Positions 56,273 through 64,000 of a stretch of 64,000 nt of DNA are shown one piece after another (the stretch's first letter is position 1; every line of letters begins with the position of its first letter). The stretch is taken from the NCBI RefSeq assembly GCF_965214215.1, contig NZ_CBDCBD010000003.1, forward strand, positions 682,001 to 746,000, in the 5' to 3' direction. The notes below the pieces were generated by a model. It ran no database searches and had not been told where the DNA came from. It saw nothing but the letters and a program-made list of their open reading frames with translations. The position numbers and the translations under genes are program-made. The DNA comes from Poriferisodalis sp965214215 (GTDB taxonomy: Bacteria; Actinomycetota; Acidimicrobiia; Acidimicrobiales; Poriferisodalaceae).

Positions 56273-58420
56273 ATGCTGAATCGCTGGGACGACGCCAAGG
56301 CGGCGCGCTGGGCCGAGAGCGGCGATCTCGGCGAGATCACCTATGGGTCCCGCCTCGTGGGCGCCGATCCGGCGCTGGTGCTACACGGCGGCGGCAATAC
56401 GTCGATCAAGGGCCACAGCAGCGACGTCTGGGGCGAGCCGGTGCCGACGCTGTGGGTGAAGGGCAGCGGCTGGGACTTGGCGACCATCGAACCGCCCGGT
56501 TTCGCACCGCTTTGCCTTGAACCTGTCCGGCGGCTGGCAGAGCTGGCTGAGCTGAGCGACACCGAGATGGTGAACCAGCTGCGCATCCACCTGCTCGACG
56601 CCAGTGCGCCGAACCCGTCGGTGGAAGCAATCCTGCACGCGCTGCTGCCCCATCGGGCAGTGCTGCACAGCCACGCCGACGCCGTCTTGGCGCTCACCAA
56701 CACCGCCGACGGGAACGCCCGGGTACGCGAGCTGTGGGGCGATCGGGTCGTAGTGGTGCCCTACGTGATGCCCGGCTTCGATCTGGCCCGACGCTGCGCC
56801 GACGAATGGCGGGCCCAAGCCCATGACCGCACTGAGGCAATGGTCCTTCTGAACCACGGAATCTTCACCTTCGGCGAAACAGTGCGAGAGGCCTACGACG
56901 CGATGATCGAACGGATCAGCGAGGCCGAGCAGTGCCTTGCCGACGCCGGAGTCCCATCGTTCGGCGAGGCCGGCGACGACAGCCCGCCGGAAAAACCCCG
57001 GGGCAGCGCCGACACTGCGGCACCGGCGGCAGGCGAGTACGAGTCGGTGGCGGAGTTGCGCGCGGCAATTTCCGCCGCCGCAGGGGCGCCGATGCTCTTG
57101 CATGCTGTACACGATGAGCGCGCCGAGGCGTTCTGTGCCCGCGACGACGTGGCATCGGTCGCATGCCGCGGGCCGGCCACACCTGACCACATCATCCGCA
57201 CCAAGCAGTTCCCGATGGTGGGCCGCGACGTCGGCTCGTTCGTCGAGGATTACCGTGCCTACTTCGAGCGCAACCTTGCAAGTCGCCGTGCCCGTGGCGC
57301 CGACGCCGCTCTCACAATGCTGGATCCCGCACCGAGAGTAGTGCTCGACCCCCAGCTCGGGCTGTGGACCGCCGGGCGCCGGGCGGTCGACTGCGACATC
57401 TCCGCGGACATCTACCTCCACACGATCGACGTGATCTGCGCCGCCGAAGCGCTGGGCGGCTACGTGGCGCTCAGCGAGGCCGATCTGTTCGACGTGGAGT
57501 ACTGGGAACTCGAGCAGGCCAAGCTCGCCCGTGCTGGCACGCCCGCACCGCTGACCGGGCAGGTGGCGCTGGTGACCGGCGCCTCGTCGGGCATCGGACG
57601 CGCGGCAGCCGACGCTCTCGCCGCGGCGGGCGCCGCGGTGGTTGGAGTCGATCTGAACGACGTGCCTGAGCACGCTGCTGGAACCGCTCGTCGCCATGTC
57701 ATCGCCGATATCACCGATCCTGACCACATGGCGATCACCGTGCAGGACTCCGTCGAGTGCTTCGGCGGCATCGACATCGTGGTGGCAGCGGCGGGCATTT
57801 TCGGTCCGTCGGCGCCACTGACCGCGCTCGCCGGTTGCGACGTGGAGGAACCTGACGCCAGTACGGCTGGTCGACCGCACCACCCTGACGCCGAGCGCAG
57901 CGGCGCCGACGTCGTCACATACCGCGTTCGTGACGCGACCGCCGAATTGCGGACCGAGTGGCAGCAGACCTTCGACATCAACGTCACCGGGACGGCGAAC
58001 ACCCTCGCCGCGGCACATCGAGTGATACGGCATTCTCCGGCCGGTGGCCGGGTCGTCATCGTGGGTTCGAAGAACGTACCCGCGCCCGGCCGCGGCGCCG
58101 CCGCCTACTCCGCGTCCAAGGCCGCGCTCACCCAGCTCGCCCGTGTGGCGGCCCTCGAATGGGCCAGCGACGGCATCACTGTCAACGTGGTGCACCCCGA
58201 CGGCGTGTTCGACACCGGTCTGTGGTCCGACGAGCTCATCGAACAGCGAGCAGCTGCCTACGGGCTCACCCCCGATCAGTACCGGCGGCGCAACCTGCTC
58301 GGCCGCGAGCTGGCATCAGCCGACGTCGGCGCCCTCATCGCCCAGATGTGCGGCCCGGCATTCGCGCACACCACCGGCGCCCAGATCCCCCAGGACGGCG
58401 GCAGCGACCGGGTTGTCTAA
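56273..58420 (+). CDS. Class II aldolase / short-chain dehydrogenase fusion
   Basis: 715 residues. The N-terminal class II (zinc) aldolase domain (about 1-420) has VLHGGGNTSIK, the zinc histidines in LHSHADAVLAL, VMPGFDLARRCADEW and LLNHGIFTFGE. The C-terminal SDR domain (about 430-715) has TGASSGIGRAAADALAAAGA, VGSKN (Ser) and YSASKAALTQLARVAALEWA (catalytic Tyr/Lys), plus an inserted loop of about 40 residues before DATAELRTEW. Fusions of this type act on deoxy-sugar phosphates, cleaving to DHAP and an aldehyde that the SDR may reduce or oxidise. After mtnA, methylthioribulose-1-phosphate or a 5-deoxy analogue is a likely substrate (inference). Confidence 0.88.
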   Translation: MLNRWDDAKAARWAESGDLGEITYGSRLVGADPALVLHGGGNTSIKGHSSDVWGEPVPTLWVKGSGWDLATIEPPGFAPLCLEPVRRLAELAELSDTEMVNQLRIHLLDASAPNPSVEAILHALLPHRAVLHSHADAVLALTNTADGNARVRELWGDRVVVVPYVMPGFDLARRCADEWRAQAHDRTEAMVLLNHGIFTFGETVREAYDAMIERISEAEQCLADAGVPSFGEAGDDSPPEKPRGSADTAAPAAGEYESVAELRAAISAAAGAPMLLHAVHDERAEAFCARDDVASVACRGPATPDHIIRTKQFPMVGRDVGSFVEDYRAYFERNLASRRARGADAALTMLDPAPRVVLDPQLGLWTAGRRAVDCDISADIYLHTIDVICAAEALGGYVALSEADLFDVEYWELEQAKLARAGTPAPLTGQVALVTGASSGIGRAAADALAAAGAAVVGVDLNDVPEHAAGTARRHVIADITDPDHMAITVQDSVECFGGIDIVVAAAGIFGPSAPLTALAGCDVEEPDASTAGRPHHPDAERSGADVVTYRVRDATAELRTEWQQTFDINVTGTANTLAAAHRVIRHSPAGGRVVIVGSKNVPAPGRGAAAYSASKAALTQLARVAALEWASDGITVNVVHPDGVFDTGLWSDELIEQRAAAYGLTPDQYRRRNLLGRELASADVGALIAQMCGPAFAHTTGAQIPQDGGSDRVV

Positions 58421-58435
58421 CCGGCGACGCTCCAA

Positions 58436-58484
58436 ACGGCGATCAAGTCGTCTAGTCGCCGCTGACGGCGATCAAGTCGTCTAG
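58436..58484. repeat. 20-bp direct repeat at convergent gene ends
   Basis: ACGGCGATCAAGTCGTCTAG occurs at 58436-58455 and 58465-58484. The second copy contains the stop codon of the ABC ATPase gene on the minus strand, so it looks like a duplication of that gene's terminus, as seen at lysC. Confidence 0.85.
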
Positions 58485-60241
58485 CTGTGTGAAACGGCGG
58501 GGGTGGCGCCGGCCATGAGCAGGCCGATCTCTTCGCGGGTGGCGGTGCGGGGGTCGACGGTGGCCACGATGCGGCCCTCGTACATAACTGCAACCCGGTC
58601 GCTGAGTGCCAGCACCTCGTCGAGCTCGGCGGAAACCAGCAGCACGGCGGTGCCCTCGTCGCGCCGGTCGCGGATGCGGCGCCAGATGAATTCGATGGCG
58701 CCGATGTCGATGCCGCGGGTGGGCTGCGCGGCGATGAGCAGATCGATGTCGTCGGAGAACTCGCGGCCCACGATGAGCTTCTGCTTGTTGCCGCCCGACA
58801 GGCTGTCGGCTGGCGTGTTCACACTTGGGGTGCGCACATCGAAGGTCGTGACGACATCGCGGGCGTGCGCATCGATGCGATCACGGTGCAGCATCCCCGC
58901 TGCAGAGAACGGCCGGCGGTAGTAGCGGTTCAGCACCGAATTGTCGGCCACCGAGTACGAGCCGATCAGCCCGTGCTTGGCCCGGTCCTCGGGAATGTGT
59001 CCCACACCGATGACCGTCACCTGCCGTGGCCGAGCGCCGGACGCATCCCGGCCGCTGACCGACACGGTGCCAGCGGCAGGACGACGCAGCCCGGTGATTG
59101 CCTCCACCAGTTCTCGCTGCCCGTTGCCCTCCACGCCGGCGACACCCACGATCTCGCCGGCTCGCACCGACAGCGACAGCTCGTCCACAGCACGCTGGCC
59201 CCGGTCGTCATCGGCGCAGAGCCCCTCGATCTCGAGCACCGCCAGCCGCCCGTCTGCTGCCGATTCGGCGCTCAAGGCGTCGCGGCGGTCCCGAGCCGAC
59301 GCCGCCGGATCGACGGCGCCGGGTCCAGCCGACGCCACGACGCTGGTGTCCGCAGATCGAGGTGCCGCCGTCGGGTCGACGGACAGCCCGCCCGTATCGA
59401 TTGCTGCGGGGGCGGCGACACCAGTGGCGCCGGACTCGAACCGGTCGCCGTGCAGGTCGACAGCGCGGCCGACCATCAGCTCCGCCAGCGCTGCCTCGCT
59501 GGTCTCCGCAGGCGTAGTGGTGCCCACCACCTTGCCCTCGCGCAGCACCACGATGTCATCGGCGGCTGCCATGACCTCGCGCAGCTTGTGGGTGATGAAC
59601 ACGATGCCGACGCCCCGATCCGTCAGCCCACGCAGCACATCGAGCAGATGGTCGGTCTCCTGAGGGGTGAGCACCGCGGTCGGCTCGTCAGCGATCAGCA
59701 CCCGGGCATCGCGGTACAGCGCCTTGAGAATCTCGACCCGCTGCTGCGCGCCGACGGGCAGGTCTTCCACCGCGGCGTCAGGGTCGACATGGAGCCCGAA
59801 CCGGTCCGCCAGATCCAGCACCCGGCGGCGCGCCTGTGCGATGTCGATCATCCCGAGCTTGCGCGGCTCAGCGCCGAGCACGATGTTGCGCACGACGCTC
59901 ATCGGCGGCACCAGCTGGAAGTGCTGGTGCACCATGCCAACGCCGCGGGCGATGGCGTCGTGCGGGCTCGACAGCTCGACCTCGTCGTCGGCGATCACGA
60001 CCTGGCCCGCATCGGGCCGGTGTAGACCGAACAGCACGTTGACGAGCGTGCTCTTGCCGGCGCCGTTCTCGCCGAGCAGCGCCAGGATCCGGCCGGGCCG
60101 CAGCTCGACCGAGACGTCGTCGTTTGCCACGACCGAGCCGAAGCGCTTCGTGATGCCGCGGCCGGCAATCAGCACCTCGGGCTGCGCCGCAGCCGCTTCA
60201 GACTCCAGCTGGGCCCCTGAGGCGGCGGCCTCAGCCATCAT
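58481..60241 (-). CDS. Nucleoside-type ABC transporter ATPase (double NBD)
   Basis: 586 residues with two ATPase domains. First (about 22-250): Walker A LLGENGAGKST, signature LPVGAQQRVEIL, Walker B VLIADEPTA. Second (about 345-580): degenerate Walker A GVEGNGQRE, signature LSGGNKQKLIVGREF, QPTRGIDIGA. This matches BmpA-linked YufO/NupO-type importers of nucleosides. Between the domains lies an unusual 75-residue Ala/Asp/Ser-rich insert (about 265-340). ATG 60241 overlaps the upstream permease stop. Energy-coupling subunit for the two permeases and the BMP protein. Confidence 0.92.
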   Translation of the reverse strand: MMAEAAASGAQLESEAAAAQPEVLIAGRGITKRFGSVVANDDVSVELRPGRILALLGENGAGKSTLVNVLFGLHRPDAGQVVIADDEVELSSPHDAIARGVGMVHQHFQLVPPMSVVRNIVLGAEPRKLGMIDIAQARRRVLDLADRFGLHVDPDAAVEDLPVGAQQRVEILKALYRDARVLIADEPTAVLTPQETDHLLDVLRGLTDRGVGIVFITHKLREVMAAADDIVVLREGKVVGTTTPAETSEAALAELMVGRAVDLHGDRFESGATGVAAPAAIDTGGLSVDPTAAPRSADTSVVASAGPGAVDPAASARDRRDALSAESAADGRLAVLEIEGLCADDDRGQRAVDELSLSVRAGEIVGVAGVEGNGQRELVEAITGLRRPAAGTVSVSGRDASGARPRQVTVIGVGHIPEDRAKHGLIGSYSVADNSVLNRYYRRPFSAAGMLHRDRIDAHARDVVTTFDVRTPSVNTPADSLSGGNKQKLIVGREFSDDIDLLIAAQPTRGIDIGAIEFIWRRIRDRRDEGTAVLLVSAELDEVLALSDRVAVMYEGRIVATVDPRTATREEIGLLMAGATPAVSHS

Positions 60242-61293
60242 CGGACCTCATAGGGCTGGCCCAGCGCTGCGGGGTCGCGCATGCGGCCGAACAGGCCGGC
60301 GGCTGCGACCACGATGATCGTGACGACGAAGGGCAGCATCCCCACGAACTGCGACGGGATGTCGAAGGTGTCGTTGAGCTGGAACTGCCCCTGCAGCGCC
60401 GTCGTGAAACCGAAGAACAGGGCCGCCGCGTAGGCACCCAGCGGGGTCCGCCGTCCGAAGATCATCACGGCGAGCGCCAAGAAGCCCCGCCCGCCGGTCA
60501 TCGCCCGCGAGAACGTGCCCACCGACTCCAGCGCCAGGTACGCGCCGCCGAGACCCGCCAGACCGCCTGCCAGGGTCACGTTCAGGTAACGCAGCCGGAT
60601 CACATCGATGCCCACCGTCGCAGCAGCTCCCGGATGCTCCCCGATTGCGGTCGTGCGCATTCCCCACACCGACCGCAGCAGCAGCACGTGGAGCACGACA
60701 ACCAGGATCAGCGCGAGATAGGTGAGCGGCGGCCGGTTGAACAGTGCCGTGCCAACCACCGGCAGGTCAGCCAGCGGGCCGAGCTCGACGGCCTGGTATT
60801 TCAACTGACCCAGCGAGCGACCGCGGTCATAGAAGAACGATGTGAGACCCAGCGCTGCGATGTTCAGCACGGTGCCGGCGATGATCTGATCGGTCCGCAG
60901 CCCCACCGCCATCGCGGCGAGCATCCAGCCCATGGCCAGTCCGGTGCTCACCCCCGCCAGCACCCCAACGAACAGCGAGCCGGAGATCGACGCCGCCGTG
61001 AACGCGGCGAACGCCGACATCAGAAACTGCCCTTCGATGCCGATGTTCACGATGCCCGAGCGCTCGCCGATCATCCCGCACATGGCGCCGAGCACCAGCA
61101 GGGTGGCGGCACGCACGGTGCCCGACAGCACCGCAGTGGTCTGTGCCCCGTCCCAGGCGTAGAAGCCCCACACAAGTGCCACCAGCACCACGGCGGCGGC
61201 CAGCGACCACACGCGTGGCGTGGTCCACCGGCTCGGGACGTCGGAACGATCTTCGGGCGTATTGCTGCCTCGGTCCATTGCCGTCGAACTCAT
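60238..61293 (-). CDS. ABC transporter permease (BmpA-linked, second)
   Basis: 351 residues from ATG 61293. About eight to ten membrane helices of the branched-chain/ribose-type permease fold. Diagnostic: GERSGIVNIGIEGQFLMSAF, LAMGWMLAAMAVGLRTDQII, WGMRTTAIGEHPGAAATVGI and FLALAVMIFGRRTPLGAY. Pairs with the upstream permease as a heterodimer. Stop overlaps the ATPase start by four bases; gap of 91 bases from the first permease. Confidence 0.93.
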   Translation of the reverse strand: MSSTAMDRGSNTPEDRSDVPSRWTTPRVWSLAAAVVLVALVWGFYAWDGAQTTAVLSGTVRAATLLVLGAMCGMIGERSGIVNIGIEGQFLMSAFAAFTAASISGSLFVGVLAGVSTGLAMGWMLAAMAVGLRTDQIIAGTVLNIAALGLTSFFYDRGRSLGQLKYQAVELGPLADLPVVGTALFNRPPLTYLALILVVVLHVLLLRSVWGMRTTAIGEHPGAAATVGIDVIRLRYLNVTLAGGLAGLGGAYLALESVGTFSRAMTGGRGFLALAVMIFGRRTPLGAYAAALFFGFTTALQGQFQLNDTFDIPSQFVGMLPFVVTIIVVAAAGLFGRMRDPAALGQPYEVR

Positions 61294-61384
61294 GGCCGCC
61301 CGCCCGATTTCGCATCCAAGCACATCGGCAAAGACGCACAGGCGCCGTCTGGTTGGCGCCCGATGTCGGCGCCGCCTGCTGCGG

Positions 61385-62569
61385 TCATCGGCCCCACCCC
61401 GCACCGAGCGTCAAACGGCGGTCGCCGAGCTGACCCGATGGGTCGCGCAGTCGCAGCATCCAGCGCACGATCATCGGGGCCGCCACGAACAGCAGGATGA
61501 GCGCCTGGATCACGTCGATGATCTCGGGCGCAACACCCGACTCGAACTGCATCTTGGCAGCGCCCGCCTCCATCAGTCCCACCAGCAGTCCGGCGGGGAT
61601 GACCGCGATGGGGTTGGTGCGGGCTAGCAGCGCGATCGTGATGCCTTCGAAGCCGAGGCCGACGTTGACCCCCGCTTCGAAGCGACCGTCGACCCCGAGC
61701 GACTCGATCGCTCCGCCGAAGCCGGCCAGCAGGCCTGCCACCGCCATCGTCGAGGCCATGATCCAGCCCACCGAGATGCCCGCATAGCGGGCTGCGTGGC
61801 GGTTGGCGCCCACGCTGCGCACTTCGAAGCCGTAGGTGGTGCGTTCCAGCACGAACCAGCATGCGACCGCTGCGATCAGCGCCAGCAGAAAGCCCGCCGG
61901 CAGCCAGCCCCAGGTGGGAATCTCGGCCGACGGCTCGACCAGCGGCGTGCGGGCGATGATGTTCGAGCCCGAGCGGTCACGCCAAGGGTTCGCGGCCAGC
62001 CAGTCAGTCAGATTGCCGGCCACGAAGTTCAGCATGATCGTCACGATCACCTCGTGTGCCCCTGAGGTGGCCTTCAGCACTCCGGCGATCGCGCCCCATG
62101 CCGCTCCGGCGATCCCGCCCACCAGCAGTGCCAGCGGCAGGTGGATGACCAGCGGCAAGCCGTCGATCCCGAATCCAACACCTGCGGCGAACGCGGCGCC
62201 GACCAGCAGCTGGCCTTGGCCGCCGATGTTGAACAGCCCCGCCTTGAAGGCGAACGCCACCGCCAAGCCGCCGAAGATGAGCGGAGTGGCCTTCTGCAGC
62301 GTGCGCAGCACGGCATCGGCATCGCCCGCCCCGCCGAGCACCAGCGCTCCATAGGCGCTGAGCACCGAATGGCCCTGCACAGCGATAAGCACGGCGCCCA
62401 GCACCAGCCCCAGCGCGACCGACGCCAACGGGACCGCGGCGGCACGCACCAATGCCCGGGCCGGGCTGCGGGCAGTGGGACTGGTGACGGCGCCGTCGCC
62501 GTCGCCGTCATGGGCCTCCGGGGGCGCGTCTGGCTCAGCGGGCACCTGTGGACCGGCGGGAACGCTCAC
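61385..62569 (-). CDS. ABC transporter permease (BmpA-linked, first)
   Basis: 394 residues from GTG 62569. Acidic, low-complexity N-terminus (about 1-35), then about eight to ten membrane helices. Family segments: FKAGLFNIGGQGQLLVGAAF, SGAHEVIVTIMLNFVAGNLT, YGFEVRSVGANRHAARYAGI, GLGFEGITIALLARTNPIAV. This is the usual first permease of nucleoside importers of the YufP type. It follows the BMP binding-protein gene by 56 bases. Confidence 0.93.
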   Translation of the reverse strand: MSVPAGPQVPAEPDAPPEAHDGDGDGAVTSPTARSPARALVRAAAVPLASVALGLVLGAVLIAVQGHSVLSAYGALVLGGAGDADAVLRTLQKATPLIFGGLAVAFAFKAGLFNIGGQGQLLVGAAFAAGVGFGIDGLPLVIHLPLALLVGGIAGAAWGAIAGVLKATSGAHEVIVTIMLNFVAGNLTDWLAANPWRDRSGSNIIARTPLVEPSAEIPTWGWLPAGFLLALIAAVACWFVLERTTYGFEVRSVGANRHAARYAGISVGWIMASTMAVAGLLAGFGGAIESLGVDGRFEAGVNVGLGFEGITIALLARTNPIAVIPAGLLVGLMEAGAAKMQFESGVAPEIIDVIQALILLFVAAPMIVRWMLRLRDPSGQLGDRRLTLGAGWGR

Positions 62570-62625
62570 AGCGAGGCGAGATTCCCGCGGGCCGCAGCGG
62601 CCGACTCAGCCGGCGTCCCGTCCGA

Positions 62626-63711
62626 TCAGCCCGGCGAGTAGCCCGTGGAGATCTCGCCCCGGTCGAGCGCGGCCTTGATGGCTTCGAGGCTGGCCTTGTA
62701 GTCGCCGTGCACGGCGCTGTCATGATCGTGGAAGGGCGCCAGGCCGACATCGCCGAGATGGTTGCCGCCGGGGAACGAGCCTGCCGCCGAGGCCTCGATC
62801 AGCTCGGCCACGCCAGGCGTGATCAGCTTCATGGCGCTGGTGATGAGGCAGGGCCGCGCCTCGGGCACGGTGTTCCACTGGTCGGTGTCGACACCCACGC
62901 ACCACGCGCCGTCCTGGGCAGCAATCTCGATCAATGCGCCGTTGCCGGTGGCGCCGCCGGCGCCGAAGATGATGTCGGCACCCTGATCAAGCGCCTGTCG
63001 AGCAGTGGCCGCTCCCCAGTCGGGGTCACCGAATGCGATGTCGAGCCCGCCGGGGTGGTACGTGGAGATCGTCTCCACCTGCGGGTTGGTGTAGCGGGCG
63101 CCGTTCTCCCAGCCCTCCTTGAACGCCACCACCGGGGGCACCAAGTCGGTGCCGAGCACGGCTCCGACGATGTTGGTCTCGGTCAGCAGTCCGGCGAGTG
63201 CGCCGGCCAGGAAGCCCGACTTGTCCTCGGGGAAGATCAGCCCGGTCAGATTCGGCAGCGTCTCGGCTTGGAATTGGTCGACGCCGACGAAGTCGATGTC
63301 GGGGTTGGCCTGTGCCGCCGCGATCGTGGCGTCGCCCAGACCGAAGCCCACGGTGATGATGACGTCCGCGCCGTCTTCGACGAACAGGCCGATGTTGTTC
63401 TCGTAGTCCTTGGCCTCTTCGGTCTCGATGTAGTTGGCTTCGACACCCAGCGCGGCGGCGGCGGCTTGAGCGCCTTCCCATGCCGACTGGTTGAAGCTCT
63501 TGTCGTCCACCTTGCCGGTGTCGGTAACGAGCCCGATCTTGAACGGCTCTGCGTCGTCCATGTCGTCGGCCGGTTCTTCAGCCGCGGCCGCAGCCGTCGT
63601 CGCCGGTGCCGCAGCGGTTGTCGCCGCGGGCTCGTCGCTGCTCGAACACGCCACAGCGAACATCGCCAGCACAGCAAACACGATCGCGAATCGCTTGGTG
63701 TATGCAGTCAT
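62626..63711 (-). CDS. BMP-family nucleoside-binding lipoprotein
   Basis: 361 residues. Lipoprotein signal with lipobox (FAVLAMFAVACSSS), a Thr/Ala/Glu-rich tether (about 25-53), then the BMP/Med periplasmic-binding fold: GLVTDTGKVDDKSFNQSAWE near residue 58, ADVIITVGFGLGDATI, FVGVDQFQ, FLAGALAGLLTETNIVGAVL and GADIIFGAGGATGNGALIEI. Captures purine-type nucleosides for the importer encoded downstream. ATG 63711. First gene of the four-gene operon. Confidence 0.95.
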   Translation of the reverse strand: MTAYTKRFAIVFAVLAMFAVACSSSDEPAATTAAAPATTAAAAAEEPADDMDDAEPFKIGLVTDTGKVDDKSFNQSAWEGAQAAAAALGVEANYIETEEAKDYENNIGLFVEDGADVIITVGFGLGDATIAAAQANPDIDFVGVDQFQAETLPNLTGLIFPEDKSGFLAGALAGLLTETNIVGAVLGTDLVPPVVAFKEGWENGARYTNPQVETISTYHPGGLDIAFGDPDWGAATARQALDQGADIIFGAGGATGNGALIEIAAQDGAWCVGVDTDQWNTVPEARPCLITSAMKLITPGVAELIEASAAGSFPGGNHLGDVGLAPFHDHDSAVHGDYKASLEAIKAALDRGEISTGYSPG

Positions 63712-63776
63712 GTCATTCCTCCCGCGGGCGCAGTCCGCCGGAACCGGCTTGTGCGCTCGTCACTATGTCGGTGAGC

Positions 63777-64000
63777 CTATTCCTGCACCAGCTCGACAAG
63801 GGTGCCCAAGTTGCCCTTGGGATGGACGAACGCGACGGTCGTGCCGCGTGAACCCGGGCGCGGCGCGGTGTCGATCGGCACGGCGCCTGCGTCGATCATG
63901 GCTTGGAGAGCTGCGGCGCAATCGTCTACCCGGTAGCCCACGTGATGCAGGCCTTCGCCCCGCCGCTCGAGGAACTTTGCAATGGGCGAGTCGGGCCGGG
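63777..64000 (-). CDS. mce: Methylmalonyl-CoA epimerase (partial)
   Basis: C-terminal 74 residues; the gene continues past the right edge. VOC fold second half with GEGLHHVGYRVDDCAAALQA (metal histidine), IDTAPRPGSRGTTVAFVHP and NLGTLVELVQE (metal glutamate), ending in TAG at 63777. Interconverts R- and S-methylmalonyl-CoA. It matches Ecm and PccB elsewhere in the window as part of propionyl-CoA/ethylmalonyl-CoA metabolism. Confidence 0.9.
   Translation of the reverse strand, partial: RPDSPIAKFLERRGEGLHHVGYRVDDCAAALQAMIDAGAVPIDTAPRPGSRGTTVAFVHPKGNLGTLVELVQE

Noticed and set aside
56381..58195. Long minus-strand open frame (604 codons) opposite the aldolase fusion
   Set aside because: Shadow of a GC-rich gene; no recognisable domain, while the plus strand encodes two intact enzyme domains.

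Overview
This is about 64 kb of high-GC (GTG-start-rich) chromosome from an actinobacterium. WhiB, GlnR next to both a GlnII-type and a GlnA-type glutamine synthetase, an acyl-CoA carboxylase epsilon subunit, Tad/Flp pilus ATPase genes and a BMP-type nucleoside ABC transporter all point to Actinomycetota. The combination with an ethylmalonyl-CoA mutase and selenocysteine genes would suit a free-living lineage such as class Acidimicrobiia, but that finer placement is inference.

Layout. 1-3083 (minus): tadZ-tadA-tadB-tadC pilus operon, cut by the window edge. 3233-3362: selC and its hairpin. 3551-4486: a primary-type sigma factor. 4676-6550: nadE. 6684-10074: nitrogen block (glnII, glnA, glnR). 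10262-13608: small membrane protein, RidA, F420/FMN PPOX protein, an odd 2Fe-2S/xanthine-dehydrogenase-like fusion, and an A-type Fe-S carrier. 13784-18594: Mrp/ApbC, selA, a tRNA-like sequence, selB. 18671-25851: whiB, nfeD, response regulator, tRNA-Pro, a beta-hydroxyacid dehydrogenase, asd and lysC, and an anchored cyclophilin. 25908-33703: aat, ethylmalonyl-CoA mutase, an HTTM-like/DCC fusion, a CoA-transferase, and propionyl-CoA carboxylase epsilon and beta subunits. 33853-39000: an accessory-looking stretch (AAA ATPase, secreted protein, lipoprotein, orphan genes, MazEF). 39288-44716: VOC protein, 5'-3' exonuclease, acyl-CoA synthetase, MttB-like methyltransferase, TetR. 44823-54910: menaquinone genes (MerR-menF fusion, menD, menH, then separate menC and menE) with cytidine deaminase and a second accessory pocket (nucleotidyltransferase/antitoxin-like pair, RecG-like regulator). 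55072-58420: mtnA followed by an aldolase/dehydrogenase fusion. 58481-63711: four-gene nucleoside/BMP ABC transporter. 63777-end: methylmalonyl-CoA epimerase, partial.

How the genes work together. Selenocysteine: tRNA-Sec, SelA and SelB are within 16 kb of each other, though SelB has an altered G4 motif and no SelD or selenoprotein gene is seen here. Carbon: Ecm, PccB with its epsilon subunit, and methylmalonyl-CoA epimerase are parts of the ethylmalonyl-CoA/propionyl-CoA route. Quinone: MenF, D, H, C and E cover chorismate to o-succinylbenzoyl-CoA. Nitrogen: both glutamine synthetases sit beside their probable regulator.

The most unusual feature is a set of dispersed hairpin elements. In each family a conserved core of about 37-65 bp sits between long arms that differ from copy to copy but stay complementary to each other. 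Family 1 has five copies (6561, 22253, 39148, 42323 and, in frame inside menD, 47617). Family 2 has two copies (10124, 14999). A single similar structure lies at 11410. The arms are often duplicated in tandem beside the element. I do not recognise them as a described class.
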